The notes under the pieces were generated by a model. The model did not search any database. It was not told where the DNA came from and worked only from the letters and a program-made list of their open reading frames with translations. From Hymenobacter psoromatis (GTDB lineage Bacteria; Bacteroidota; Bacteroidia; Cytophagales; Hymenobacteraceae), in the NCBI GenBank assembly GCA_001596155.1, contig CP014771.1, positions 4,092,001 to 4,156,000 of the forward strand: a DNA stretch of 64,000 nt, given 5' to 3'. Position 1 is the first letter of the stretch; each line of letters begins with the position of its first letter. Below, piece by piece: positions 33,374 through 42,312 of the stretch. Made by a program: the position numbers and the translations under genes.

Positions 33374-35653
33374 ATGAACCACCTTGACCCCCAGCGCCAC
33401 GTGCGCGGCGAATCGCAATACCTCGACGATGTGCCGGCGCAGCAGGGCACGCTCTACGCGGCCGTGTACGAGTCGCCGCTGGCCCACGGCGTGCTTAATA
33501 GCCTGGATTTGAGCGCTGCTAAAAAAGCGCCCGGCGTGGTGCGCATCTTCACCGCCGCCGACATTCCCGGCCGCAACCAGATTGGCGGCATCGTGCCCGA
33601 TGAGCCGCTGCTGGCCGAGGGCCACATGCATTTTCGGGGGCAGCCGGTGGCGCTGGTGCTGGCCCGCACCGAGGCCCAGGCGCACGCGGCGCTCAAGCTC
33701 ATTAGGGCCGATATTGAGCCGCTGCCCATCCTCACTGACCCGCGCCGGGCCGCCGCGCGGGGCGAGCTGATTGTGCCGCCGCGCACGTTTCGCATCGGCG
33801 ACTCGGCCGGCGCGTTCGTGGGCTGCGCGCACGTGTTTGAGGGGGTAGCGGCGAGCGGCGGGCAGGAGCATTTGTACATTGAAACCCAGGGCGCTTATGC
33901 TTTTCCAACCGAGCTGGGCGGGGTAAAAATCATCTCCTCGACCCAGGGGCCGACGGCCGTGCAGCGCCACTGCGCCGTGGTGCTGGGGGTAGGGATGCAC
34001 CAGATTGAGGTGGACGTGACGCGCCTCGGCGGCGGCTTTGGCGGTAAGGAAGACCAGGCCACGCCCTGGGCCTGCCTGGCCGCGCTGGGCGCTTTTCTGG
34101 TCAAAAAACCGGTGAAGCTCGTGCTCGACCGCATGGCCGACATGCGCATGACCGGCAAGCGCCACCCGTACTCGTCCGACTTCAAAATCGGGCTGAGCAA
34201 AGAGCTGAAAATCATCGCTTATGAGGTGACTTATTACCAGAATGCCGGCGCGGCGGCCGACCTCTCGCCGGCCGTACTGGAGCGCACGCTGTTCCACACC
34301 ACCAACGCGTATTTTATCCCGAATGTGACGGCCACGGCCAACTCCTGCCGTACCAACCTGCTGCCCAACACGGCCTTTCGCGGCTTTGGCGGGCCGCAGG
34401 GCATGTTCGTCATCGAGTCGGCCATTACCAAAGCAGCTGAGGAACTGGGGGTAACACCGGCCGAGATTCAGCGGCGCAATTTGCTGCGCGAGGGCGACTT
34501 GTTTCCCTACCGCCAGCCGGCCGAACTGTGCCATGCTGCGCAAGCCTGGGACACGGCCGCCGAGCTGTTTGACCTGGCCGGGCAGCGGGCCGCAGTAGTC
34601 AGATTCAACCAAGAGAATCAGCTTTTTAAGAAAGGCCTGGCGGTAATGCCCATCTGCTTCGGCATCTCGTTTACCAAGACGTTTATGAACCAGACGCGGG
34701 CGCTGGTGCACATCTACACCGACGGCTCGGTAGGTATCAGCACCGGCGCGGTGGAGATGGGCCAAGGCGTGAACACCAAAATCGCGCAGGTGGCGGCCCG
34801 CACGCTGGGCATCTCGATTCATCGCATCAAAATCGAAACCACCAACACCACGCGCGTCGCCAACACCTCGCCCAGCGCTGCCAGCGCCACCGCCGACCTC
34901 AACGGCAAGGCCACCGAGCTGGCCTGCCAGGCTCTGCGCGAACGCCTGCTGCGCCACGCCAGCACCGAATTTACGGTTGATTACGAAGGTATTACCATCG
35001 AAAACGAGCAGGTGCTGGCCGCCGGCATTCCGGCCGAAACCACCTGGGAAAAGCTGGTGAGCAGCGCCTTCGTGCGGCGCGTGGCGCTCACCGAAAATGC
35101 CCATTACGCTACCCCCGGCGTGCATTTCGATGCCAGCACCGAAAGCGGCCACCCCTTCGCCTACCACGTGTATGGCACGGCCCTGACCACCGCCACCGTC
35201 GATTGCCTGCGCGGCACCTACACCATTGATGGCGTGCAGATTGCCCACGATTTTGGCCAGAGCTTCAGCCCCGCCATCGACCGCGGCCAAGTGGAGGGCG
35301 GCGTGGTGCAGGGCATCGGCTGGATGACCTTGGAAGAAGTGAGCTACAACGACGAAGGTCGCCTGCTCAGCAATTCGCTGAATAGCTACAAGATACCCGA
35401 CCTGTATTCGGTGCCGCAGGTGTTCGACGTGCACTTCCTCGACACGCCCGGCCACCCCAACGCCATCCTGCGCTCCAAAGCCGTGGGCGAGCCGCCGCTC
35501 ATGTACGGCATTGGTGCCTACTTCGCCCTGCGCGCCGCCGTGCGGGCTTTCCGCCCCAGCCTTTCCCTACCCCTCGTGGCACCCATGACGCCCGAGCGGG
35601 TGCTCGGCGGGCTATACCCGGCGTTTGTGGCAGCGCCGGCCGTCAGCAAGTAG
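33374..35653 (+). CDS. xdhB: Xanthine dehydrogenase large subunit (molybdenum)
   Basis: Catalytic molybdopterin subunit, 759 residues, of the XdhB type. Seen in order: an N-terminal GESQYLDDVPA domain, the GGGFGGKEDQ loop (about 219) that contacts the cofactor, NTAFRGFGGPQG, the MGQGVNTKIAQVAARTLG loop and the catalytic GEPPLMYGIGA with Glu706. These support purine rather than aldehyde specificity only by operon context. The TAG stop is provided by the GTAGCGCG palindrome that follows. Confidence 0.95.
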   Translation: MNHLDPQRHVRGESQYLDDVPAQQGTLYAAVYESPLAHGVLNSLDLSAAKKAPGVVRIFTAADIPGRNQIGGIVPDEPLLAEGHMHFRGQPVALVLARTEAQAHAALKLIRADIEPLPILTDPRRAAARGELIVPPRTFRIGDSAGAFVGCAHVFEGVAASGGQEHLYIETQGAYAFPTELGGVKIISSTQGPTAVQRHCAVVLGVGMHQIEVDVTRLGGGFGGKEDQATPWACLAALGAFLVKKPVKLVLDRMADMRMTGKRHPYSSDFKIGLSKELKIIAYEVTYYQNAGAAADLSPAVLERTLFHTTNAYFIPNVTATANSCRTNLLPNTAFRGFGGPQGMFVIESAITKAAEELGVTPAEIQRRNLLREGDLFPYRQPAELCHAAQAWDTAAELFDLAGQRAAVVRFNQENQLFKKGLAVMPICFGISFTKTFMNQTRALVHIYTDGSVGISTGAVEMGQGVNTKIAQVAARTLGISIHRIKIETTNTTRVANTSPSAASATADLNGKATELACQALRERLLRHASTEFTVDYEGITIENEQVLAAGIPAETTWEKLVSSAFVRRVALTENAHYATPGVHFDASTESGHPFAYHVYGTALTTATVDCLRGTYTIDGVQIAHDFGQSFSPAIDRGQVEGGVVQGIGWMTLEEVSYNDEGRLLSNSLNSYKIPDLYSVPQVFDVHFLDTPGHPNAILRSKAVGEPPLMYGIGAYFALRAAVRAFRPSLSLPLVAPMTPERVLGGLYPAFVAAPAVSK

Positions 35654-35760
35654 CGCGAAGTTTTCACTTCGTGCGCGAGCAAAGCGAGCAGATGGAACCG
35701 CCCGGCGCGAACGACGATGCGCGCTTTGCTCGCGCACGAAGTGAAAACTTCGCGCTACTT
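35648..35760. repeat. GTAGCGCG-type palindrome between xdhB and the pRiA4b-like gene
   Basis: Arms 35648-35686 and 35722-35760 are exact 39-bp reverse complements around a 35-nt spacer. The ends read GTAGCGCGAAG and the left end gives the xdhB stop codon. It separates two convergent genes and could terminate both, although no T-run is present. Closely related copies lie at 41266 and 48507. Confidence 0.85.
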
Positions 35761-35764
35761 GCTG

Positions 35765-36502
35765 CTAGCCCTTGGGTTTTTTGGGTGGTGCGGCTTGGGC
35801 GTTTAGAAGCCGCAACAGGTCGTCGGGGGTAGGAAGCTGGCGGGTGGGCCGGAGCCTGGCCGCGAACTGCCGCTGGTGGCTTTCCAGCAGGGCGCTTTGT
35901 TCGGCGGCGATGGCCGGGAGATATTCCAGGTGCTCGTTCACGATGTCCAGCTCGGGCAGGTCGGGGTCATACTTACCCAGGCCGGCGAAGTGGCCAGGCA
36001 TTCGCTTGCGGGTGCCGGCGGCTTTTTCGGCCAGGGCGGCCAGCAGCATCTCGTAGCCCGGCGTGCCACCGATGTCTTCGGGCGGGCCGGCGCGGCGGCC
36101 CGCCGGGCAGCGGGCGGGGGGTAGGGGCTGGCCGGGGGGTAGGGGCGCGGTTTTTTCCAGCACCAGCTGGTGCTCCCAGTTGTCGCCCATGTCGTACACA
36201 TAGCTGACTTTATTTTTCGGCTCCCGCAAAAACTCGCTTAGCGGCACCTGGCGCGGGTCGCGCCACCATTCACCGATAAAGTCTTCCTCGCCGGGCTGCA
36301 CGGGTGGCGTGCCGGTCAGCAGCTGGCCGGGGCTGCCGCGCCCGGTGCTGAACTCGAACAAGTGGGAGTTTTCCCAGCCAAAAGCAATTTGCAGGGCAAA
36401 ATGCAGCTCCCAAAACGTGAGCGTGTCGGGCAGCTCCAGCCGCCGCCACACGGCGGGGCTGGTGTCGGCCAGCGTTGCCTTGATGGTGAGTAAGTTAGCC
36501 AT
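35765..36502 (-). CDS. pRiA4b ORF-3-like protein
   Basis: A 245-residue cytoplasmic protein matching the plasmid pRiA4b ORF-3 family (also called IS1096 TnpR-like). Features: the N-terminal IKATLADTSPAVWRRLELPD, the FWELHFALQIAFGWENSHLF segment, YVYDMGDNWEHQLVLEK and CPAGRRAGPPEDIGG. The biochemical role is unknown; such genes occur on plasmids and chromosomes, and no transposon end is visible here. It is not linked by function to the purine genes on either side. Confidence 0.85.
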   Translation of the reverse strand: MANLLTIKATLADTSPAVWRRLELPDTLTFWELHFALQIAFGWENSHLFEFSTGRGSPGQLLTGTPPVQPGEEDFIGEWWRDPRQVPLSEFLREPKNKVSYVYDMGDNWEHQLVLEKTAPLPPGQPLPPARCPAGRRAGPPEDIGGTPGYEMLLAALAEKAAGTRKRMPGHFAGLGKYDPDLPELDIVNEHLEYLPAIAAEQSALLESHQRQFAARLRPTRQLPTPDDLLRLLNAQAAPPKKPKG

Positions 36503-36547
36503 GCGGCGAAAGTAAGCCTGAAAGCCGGCCCCGGCCAGCGGCGCGGG

Positions 36548-37609
36548 CTAGGCGGCCGGCGCGGCGGCCTTGTCGGGCTGGGTGGGGGCAGGCGTAGGAG
36601 CAGGGCTAGGCGCAGGGGCAGGCGCGGCGTGGTCGGCCTCCGCTTTGGCGTTCTCCGCTTCAAGGGCTTTCTGCGCCTCGGCCCGGCGCAACTCCTGGCG
36701 CGACTTGGGCACGTCGCCTTTGCCGGCGGACCAGCCTTCGCGCTGGGTTTTGCGGTTGCCGTCGGTTTCCTCGGTTTGGTCGTGCAGCAGGATTTGCTGG
36801 GTCGGGAAGGGCAGGTCCACGCCGTTGGCGACGAGCTTGTTTTTGATGGCTTCGAGCACCTGGTCCTGGGCTTCCATGAAGTCGGCGCGGCGCGGCGGGT
36901 TTATCCACCAGCGGGCGCGGATGTTGACTGTGCTGCCGGCCAGGGCCACCACCAGGGCCTCCGGGGCGGGGTCGGCCATCACGCCCTTCACCTCGTGCAT
37001 GGCTTCGAGTATCAGCTTGCGGGCGTTGGCGATATCGTCGCCGTAGCCGATGCCGACATCGTACTGCAAGCGGCGCTTTTCGTAGGCCGTGTTCACGGTT
37101 ACGGCATTGATAAACAGCTCCGCGTTCGGAATAACTACCCGGCGGCCATCGTAGGTCATGATGGTCGTGGCGCGGGTCTGAATAGATTCCACGGTGCCTT
37201 CGTAGTCTTTATACTGTATCTGGTCGTTAATCTTGAACGGCTCCGTGAGCAGCAGCAGCACGCCGGCCAGGAAGTTCTGAAAAATATCCTTGAACGCGAA
37301 GCCGATGGCCACGCCGCCAATTCCGAGCGCGCTCACCAGGCTGGCCGGCGTGAAGCTGGGCACGATGATGGTAACCGTGACCAGAATACCCATGATGAGC
37401 GTGGCCACGTAGGCCAGACGGCTCAGCAGCACCCGCAGGCTCTGGCTGTCCTGGCGGTGCTGGGTCAGGCGCTCCACCAGCGAGCGCACCCCGCGGGCGG
37501 CGAACAGGAAGGCCACGAAGATAACAAAACCAAAAACCAGGTTGGGCAGCAGCGCCATAAACTCGCGGCCTATGTGGTTGATTTGCTGCCAGGCTATTGA
37601 AAAATCCAT
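36548..37609 (-). CDS. MscS-family mechanosensitive channel
   Basis: Small-conductance mechanosensitive channel, 353 residues, releasing solutes on osmotic downshock. Three N-terminal helices (LVFGFVIFVAFLFAARGV; LAYVATLIMGILVTVTIIV; ALGIGGVAIGFAFKDIFQNF, the pore helix with its Gly/Ala pattern) precede the beta domain (DQIQYKDYEGTVESIQTR; GRRVVIPNAELFINAV). The C-terminal tail is rich in Ala, Pro and Lys. The start ATG 37609 is preferred over an in-frame start at 37666. Confidence 0.92.
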   Translation of the reverse strand: MDFSIAWQQINHIGREFMALLPNLVFGFVIFVAFLFAARGVRSLVERLTQHRQDSQSLRVLLSRLAYVATLIMGILVTVTIIVPSFTPASLVSALGIGGVAIGFAFKDIFQNFLAGVLLLLTEPFKINDQIQYKDYEGTVESIQTRATTIMTYDGRRVVIPNAELFINAVTVNTAYEKRRLQYDVGIGYGDDIANARKLILEAMHEVKGVMADPAPEALVVALAGSTVNIRARWWINPPRRADFMEAQDQVLEAIKNKLVANGVDLPFPTQQILLHDQTEETDGNRKTQREGWSAGKGDVPKSRQELRRAEAQKALEAENAKAEADHAAPAPAPSPAPTPAPTQPDKAAAPAA

Positions 37610-37709
37610 GCGGGAAGTAAAAGAGTAAAGCAGGAGCGCTACCGCCCCGCTATCCCCAACACGCAATTAGCCGGTTAAGGGTTGTCATTCTGAGGTTATT
37701 GGCTCGCCC

Positions 37710-38708
37710 TTACCCCCGCCGCCACCGAGCGGCATCCAGGCCCAGCGTCACGAGCAGCGCGTGGGGCAGGGTCACCACCGAAGCCACCAGCAGCGCCAGG
37801 CTGATGAGCACCGGCCCGCTCGCCGCCCGCGCCCATGCCAGGCCGTAGAGCACTGCCAGCGCCGCCACGCTAATGGCCAGCAGCGGGGCCGAGCGCCTCA
37901 AAAAAAAGCTCAGCCCGGCCCACAGCGAGTGCCCGGCCAGGGGGTAGCCCATCAGGGCGTTCATGCGCAGCACGTGCTGCAGGCTGTGCCAGAACACGAA
38001 GTACACGCCCGCCGACAACACCGGCGGCAGCGCCGCCAGCAAGAGGCCCAGCAGCAGCACTTCCCGCACATCAGTCAGCGCCAGCTGGCGCTGACTGGTC
38101 AAAAAATAGCTAACCCACAGCAGCGCGTGGCCGGCCAGCACCAGCGCGCCCAACCAGTGCGCCACCGCCAGCAAGGCCGCCGCGCTCACTGGCGCGGCCC
38201 CGGCCAGGGCCAGCAGGCCGTTGGTGAGGGCGCGCGTTTCGGCGGGCCAAAACCAGAGCGGCACCGCAAAGATGAGCCCACCCCGCAAAAGGCTGTGCGC
38301 CAGCCACTGCGCCCGGTAGCGCGCCGCCGCCGGCGCATCGCCCGAGCCCCAGTGCCAGGCCGACAAGCCAAAGAAAAACGCCACCGCCAGCGCCGGCTGC
38401 CACCACCACAGCAGCCCTACCCCCGCCGCCAGCCCCAGGTAGCCGCTTAAAAACACCGCCCAATAGCGCACCCGGTCGCGGGCCAGCGCGGGGTGGGTGG
38501 CGGGCACCACGTACTGGTCGCAGGCACCGTGGGCCACGCCCAGCAGCAGCAGCCCCAACAGCAGCACCGGCCCTAGCACCCAACTGGCCCAGCCGGGCAG
38601 CAGCCAGCCCACGGCCACGGCCACCAGCACCACCCCGTAGGAGTAGAGCTGGGGCCGCACCGTGGGCTGGCGCAGACTACCGGCCAAGCTAGGCCGTGGC
38701 ATAGCCAT
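37710..38708 (-). CDS. blh: Brp/Blh-type beta-carotene 15,15'-dioxygenase
   Basis: Membrane enzyme that cleaves beta-carotene to two retinals, the chromophore of the adjacent rhodopsin; 332 residues, eight or more helices. The conserved iron-ligand motifs are GVAHGACDQY, SAWHWGSGD, FWHSLQHVLRM and LPHALLVT, all with His. The gene starts 20 bp inside the end of the rhodopsin gene, indicating coupled expression. It is Leu/Ala-rich and GC-rich like its surroundings. No carotenoid synthesis genes lie in the window. Confidence 0.92.
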   Translation of the reverse strand: MAMPRPSLAGSLRQPTVRPQLYSYGVVLVAVAVGWLLPGWASWVLGPVLLLGLLLLGVAHGACDQYVVPATHPALARDRVRYWAVFLSGYLGLAAGVGLLWWWQPALAVAFFFGLSAWHWGSGDAPAAARYRAQWLAHSLLRGGLIFAVPLWFWPAETRALTNGLLALAGAAPVSAAALLAVAHWLGALVLAGHALLWVSYFLTSQRQLALTDVREVLLLGLLLAALPPVLSAGVYFVFWHSLQHVLRMNALMGYPLAGHSLWAGLSFFLRRSAPLLAISVAALAVLYGLAWARAASGPVLISLALLVASVVTLPHALLVTLGLDAARWRRG

Positions 38709-39525
38709 CGAGCACCTTCTTCTCGTTGAGGCGCTCGTCGAGCAGGCGTTTGCCCACCAGGTAAGCCACTACCGAAATACCTACTTTATTGAACACGTCG
38801 AAGATGCTGAACGCGATGTGGATGTAGTTCAGGTCGATGCTTGTCATGGTCAGCATGTAGCCCAGCGGATACACGCCCCAGGTCGTAACGGTGGTGATGC
38901 CGATAAACTTGAAGCCCCAGCGCTCGGTGTCGTTGGCGCGCGCCGAGAATTTCTTGTATAGCCCATATAGCGCCACGATGGCCACCACGTAGCCCACCGT
39001 TGAGATAGCGCCCCATAGCAGCTTGCCGCTGGTGATAATCTCGCCGGCCGCCGTCAATTGCTGCTCCCCGATGTAGCCCGTCACCACCATAAACAAGTCG
39101 GCCAGCAGCATCACCAGGATGGCCGTAGCCGCTTCCTGGTACTGAATGCGCAGCATCGACGAAGCTTTCAGCAGCAGCAGGGGAGTAGTCACGGCCCAGT
39201 CCATGTAGCGATACTGCCCAATGGCCTGGTAGCTGTGGCGGATGAGGGCCGTCCGCGCCTCGGGTGAAGTCAAGTGGCTGAGGTCTTGCAGCATCCCGTG
39301 GTAAAACCGCGTGATGAGCAAATACGACACGCCCGCCACGATGGCGATGACCCCGCCATAAGCCCGCGAAATGCGGTGCTCGGGTGCCACACTCTGGTTG
39401 GTAAGAAAGCTAAAAATAACGTTGCCCAGAAAGCAGTAGGCCGCAAAAGTCATGAAGAAATAAGTAAGCATCGGTATGATGCCTACTTCCCCGGCGGTCG
39501 GAACGAATGAGTCAGCGAAGGTCAT
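38689..39525 (-). CDS. Xanthorhodopsin-like microbial rhodopsin with a D-T-K triad
   Basis: Seven-helix retinal protein of 278 residues. The Schiff-base Lys is K247 (DVFNKVG). Helix C reads RYMDWAVTTPLLLLK: Asp109 and Thr113 match the acceptor side of proton pumps, while the donor position is Lys120, as in the Exiguobacterium sibiricum rhodopsin, rather than Glu or Asp. His76 in RFYHG can pair with Asp109. Leu117 at the tuning position suggests green absorption. Gly172 in WGAIST may be the small residue that opens a carotenoid antenna site; alignment is needed. An outward proton pump is inferred. The 282-bp gap upstream (39526-39807) is AT-rich, with no clear -7 element or gene. Confidence 0.93.
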   Translation of the reverse strand: MTFADSFVPTAGEVGIIPMLTYFFMTFAAYCFLGNVIFSFLTNQSVAPEHRISRAYGGVIAIVAGVSYLLITRFYHGMLQDLSHLTSPEARTALIRHSYQAIGQYRYMDWAVTTPLLLLKASSMLRIQYQEAATAILVMLLADLFMVVTGYIGEQQLTAAGEIITSGKLLWGAISTVGYVVAIVALYGLYKKFSARANDTERWGFKFIGITTVTTWGVYPLGYMLTMTSIDLNYIHIAFSIFDVFNKVGISVVAYLVGKRLLDERLNEKKVLDGYATA

Positions 39526-39807
39526 TGGAAAAGGAGTTAGAAAGTGAAAAACAAGCTGTTAAGCTGGCCCTTTCCTACGCATTAAGCTAATTAAGCGTTG
39601 GTAAATAACTGCTTCATAATGTGTTCATTATAAATGCACTTTGTGAATTAGCCCGACTATAAAAGAAGTTTAAATAATTGTTATTCAAGAAGATTTAAAC
39701 TAAAATAAGCTTCTGGCCTGGCAAGCCGGCAGTAGTAGGAAGCTAAAGCAGGGCAATCAAATGCCGGAATTATGTACGATTGACGGCTAAATACCTCCGG
39801 CCTACCC

Positions 39808-41238
39808 CTACGCTTTACGGCGGCCTTGCAGGATGCGGTAAAAGGAGCGCGTCTCGATTTCCTCAATCGTGAGGCCGGTGGGCACGATGTCTTCTTCCGA
39901 AATGGCCCCGCAGTTCAGCGCGCGCAGGAAAAAATTGAGCAAGCCCTGACCAGTGGCGGCATCGTCGAAAATGTCGCCGGTGAGGGTCGAAATCGCGGCC
40001 CGGTCCACGAAGGTTTTGAGGCGGTGCACGGCGCTTTCGTAGGCGCTGAGGAAGAAATTGTAGGTGGCCGCGTAGCGCATGGGCAGCTGCGCGGGGTTCA
40101 GGTCCCAGCCCTGGTAAAAGCCGTTGATGAGCGAGTGTGTGGTGTGGTGGTAGGCCTGGCGCCAGCCGCTATGCACGGCCTCCTGGTTTTCGCGCAGCTG
40201 CGCAAAGCTCAGGTCATCGCCTCGGTGCGGACCAATGGGCATCACGTTGGTGGCCCCGTCGCTCAGCCAAATGCCGGTGCCGCCCAGCGCTACCTTGGTC
40301 ATGTGGTGGGCAAAGTCGCACACCGGGTGCGCCATCGTCTGGTACCGGGCCGTGATGCCGGCCGAAGCCGTGTAGTCATACGTGCCAAAGTGCGCCGCGA
40401 TGCAGCGCCCCTCGCTGGCCCGAACGATGCGCAGGAGCGGGTTGCGCCCCTCGTCGTCCATAATAATCTGGGTGGCTTCCACCATCGTTTCCATTTTCAA
40501 GATGCCGGGTGCCAGGTTGTTAGCCTTTTCCAGCAGCTCCAGCAGGCGCACCATCGTGGTCATCTGCTCGGGTATCGTCACCTTGGGCAGCATGATGACG
40601 AAGTTGGGGGGTAGGGCACCGCCAGTGGCTTCGAGCAGGGTGCTCAGGAAGATGTCGAGGGTGCGCACGCCGCGCGCCTTCAGGTCTTCGGTGAAGGGCT
40701 TGATGCGGATGCCGATGAAGGGCGATAAGGTAGTAGCAGCCATGCCTTTGGCCACTTCCTGGGCGGCCTGCACGGCGGTGGCGTCTTCCTCGGCATCGGG
40801 CCGGTTGCCGAAGCCATCCTCAAAATCGATGCGAAAATCTTCCACGGCCTCGGTTTTGAGCTTCTGCACTAGCTTGTTATACACGGTGTAGGCCAGCCAG
40901 GCGGGCTCCTGGCGGCGCTGGTCGGCGGGCAGCTTGTCGAGGTAGTCGGTGAGGTTGTGGATGTCGGTTGAGAGGGTAGGCAGGTGTTCGTGGCCGGCCA
41001 GGCTCAGCACCCGCGCCAACTCCACGAAGTTGGGCGCGTAGGTCTGCAGGTTGCGCAGCGCGATTTCGCCCATTCGCCCGCAGGTATCGGCCTTAAAAAG
41101 GTTGGCCCCGCCATAGACGGTGTGCACGGGCTGGCGGTCGGGCCGGTCGCCGGGGTAGGTTTTTTGGAACGCTAGATTGGCCTCGCCGAGCTGGTCGAGC
41201 AAAGCGGTTTTATCGGAGTCCTGAAGGCTGAGTTTCAT
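39808..41238 (-). CDS. Aldolase/citrate-lyase-fold protein (DUF6986)
   Basis: A 476-residue soluble protein of the HpcH/HpaI aldolase-citrate lyase beta superfamily, matching DUF6986. An acidic motif DFRIDFEDGFGNRPDAEED (about 138-156) and a later ILKMETMVEATQIIMDDEGR segment probably bind Mg and a carboxylate substrate; EGRCIAAHFGTYDYTASAGI is typical of the family. Members are often found with allantoin genes, and glyoxylate condensation or a related carbon-carbon step is a reasonable guess, not a demonstrated one. The gene begins the minus-strand ureide run. Confidence 0.8.
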   Translation of the reverse strand: MKLSLQDSDKTALLDQLGEANLAFQKTYPGDRPDRQPVHTVYGGANLFKADTCGRMGEIALRNLQTYAPNFVELARVLSLAGHEHLPTLSTDIHNLTDYLDKLPADQRRQEPAWLAYTVYNKLVQKLKTEAVEDFRIDFEDGFGNRPDAEEDATAVQAAQEVAKGMAATTLSPFIGIRIKPFTEDLKARGVRTLDIFLSTLLEATGGALPPNFVIMLPKVTIPEQMTTMVRLLELLEKANNLAPGILKMETMVEATQIIMDDEGRNPLLRIVRASEGRCIAAHFGTYDYTASAGITARYQTMAHPVCDFAHHMTKVALGGTGIWLSDGATNVMPIGPHRGDDLSFAQLRENQEAVHSGWRQAYHHTTHSLINGFYQGWDLNPAQLPMRYAATYNFFLSAYESAVHRLKTFVDRAAISTLTGDIFDDAATGQGLLNFFLRALNCGAISEEDIVPTGLTIEEIETRSFYRILQGRRKA

Positions 41239-41265
41239 GGGGTAGCAAAAGAGTTGAATAGATAA

Positions 41266-41374
41266 GTAGCGCGAAGTTTCCCCTTCGTGCGCGAGCGCAG
41301 CGAGCAGGCGGCACTGGGCGGCGCGCCCAACTATGCTCGCTGCGCTCGCGCACGAAGGGGAAACTTCGCGCTAC
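41266..41374. repeat. GTAGCGCG-type palindrome upstream of the DUF6986 gene
   Basis: Exact 41-bp arms (41266-41306 and 41334-41374) around a 27-nt spacer with ends GTAGCGCGAAG. It lies between the uraH stop (41378) and the start of the aldolase-fold gene (41238). Inner sequence differs from the 48507 copy by only a few bases, so the two are recent relatives. Confidence 0.85.
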
Positions 41375-41377
41375 GGC

Positions 41378-41716
41378 TCACGAGCCGCGGTAGGTGCTGT
41401 AGCCGAAGGGGTTAAGCAGCAGCGGCACGTGGTAATGCGCCGCATCGGCCACGGTGAAGCAGATTTCCACGAAGGGGTAAAAATGGATTAGCCCGTCGCG
41501 CTCAAAATATTCCTGGGTGAAAAATTTGAGCTTATACATGCCCGGAGCCAGGATTTTAGCCTTGGGCAGTAAATCCGGAATGCGGCCATCGGCATTGGTA
41601 GCGCCGCGCGCGATTTCGCGCCAGTCGCCGCCGGCCGGCTCAAATAGCGCGATGGTGACGCCCGCCGCCGGCCGGCCCTTGGTCGTGTCGAGAATGTGGG
41701 TGGTAAGTTGGCTCAT
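41378..41716 (-). CDS. uraH: 5-hydroxyisourate hydrolase
   Basis: Transthyretin-related enzyme of 112 residues that hydrolyses 5-hydroxyisourate, the uricase product, to OHCU. The N-terminal LTTHILDTTKGRPAAGV and the C-terminal tetrapeptide YRGS (in FGYSTYRGS) are diagnostic; His in THILD and the later HYHVPLLLNP segment carry the active site. Its start overlaps the uraD stop by 4 bp, so the two are translationally coupled. Confidence 0.96.
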   Translation of the reverse strand: MSQLTTHILDTTKGRPAAGVTIALFEPAGGDWREIARGATNADGRIPDLLPKAKILAPGMYKLKFFTQEYFERDGLIHFYPFVEICFTVADAAHYHVPLLLNPFGYSTYRGS

Positions 41717-42215
41717 GCAAGTAGTTTTTCGAGGCGAAGGTGCGTGATTTTGGCCTGCTCGCCCATCGCAACTTGGATTTCAGTGGCCGGCTCATTCGGC
41801 AGCCGGGCTTGCAGCAGCGCCAGCATCTCCGCCGCCGACTTACCCGTGGCGCACACGATAAAGATGTAGCCAAATTTTGCTTCGTAAGCCGCATTGCCCG
41901 CCGCCAGCGCCGCCAGCGTTTCATCCGAAGCCTGCCGCACCGCGCCCTGCTCGCCCGCCGCCCAGGTGGCCGTGCTGGCAAATTTCTCGCGCAGCGCGCC
42001 CACATCCCCGATTTTAGGATGGTGCAAAAAAGCCTCGCGCCAGTCGGCCTCGGCCAGGTTGTACCACGTGCGCCCGGCCGCTTCGTAAAGCGCCGTCGCC
42101 GAGGCGAAGGGAAACTGCTGGCTCAGGGTAGCGACCCAGGCAGTGGCCCCGCAGCAGGTAGCTAGCGCCTCGGCGCGGGCGGGGGGGGTAGGGCGTTGAG
42201 GTCAGCGAGGGGCAT
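41713..42215 (-). pseudogene. uraD: OHCU decarboxylase with frameshift at a homopolymer
   Basis: Product converts OHCU to S-allantoin. The main frame (from about 42180 to 41713) encodes ALATCCGATAWVATLSQQ, the active-site HHPKIGDV (about 67-74) and the Glu/Gln-rich C-terminus of the family. The natural start is the ATG at 42215 (MPLADLNALPP), but this frame meets a TAG because the C8 tract (G8 at 42181-42188 on plus) is one base short; adding one C restores MPLADLNALPPPARAEALAT and a 167-residue protein. It is either a sequencing error, a phase-variable switch or a true lesion. The tract is part of the overrepresented GGGGTAG word. A shorter in-frame start at 42027 would lose the N-terminal third. 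Confidence 0.8.
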
Positions 42216-42220
42216 AAGCA

Positions 42221-42312
42221 GTAGCGCGGACTCTGCGAGTCCGCGCGTAGAACGATAATGAAAAGGCAGCGTGCAGGCTGTGCAATGCGCGGACTCGCAG
42301 CGTCCGCGCTAC
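42221..42312. repeat. GTAGCGCG-type palindrome downstream of the ureidoglycine gene
   Basis: Arms 42221-42246 and 42287-42312, 26 bp with one mismatch, with ends GTAGCGCGGAC. The right arm supplies the TAG stop of the minus-strand ureidoglycine aminohydrolase gene (42309-42311), and the left arm ends close to the uraD start. It shares only its outer bases with the other copies. Confidence 0.8.

Noticed and set aside
33338..35455. 705-codon open frame antisense to xdhB
   Set aside because: The sense strand carries all xanthine dehydrogenase motifs; the antisense product has none.
35765..36502. Transposon because of IS1096 TnpR-like similarity
   Set aside because: The family name is historical; no transposase, terminal repeats or target duplication is visible around the gene.
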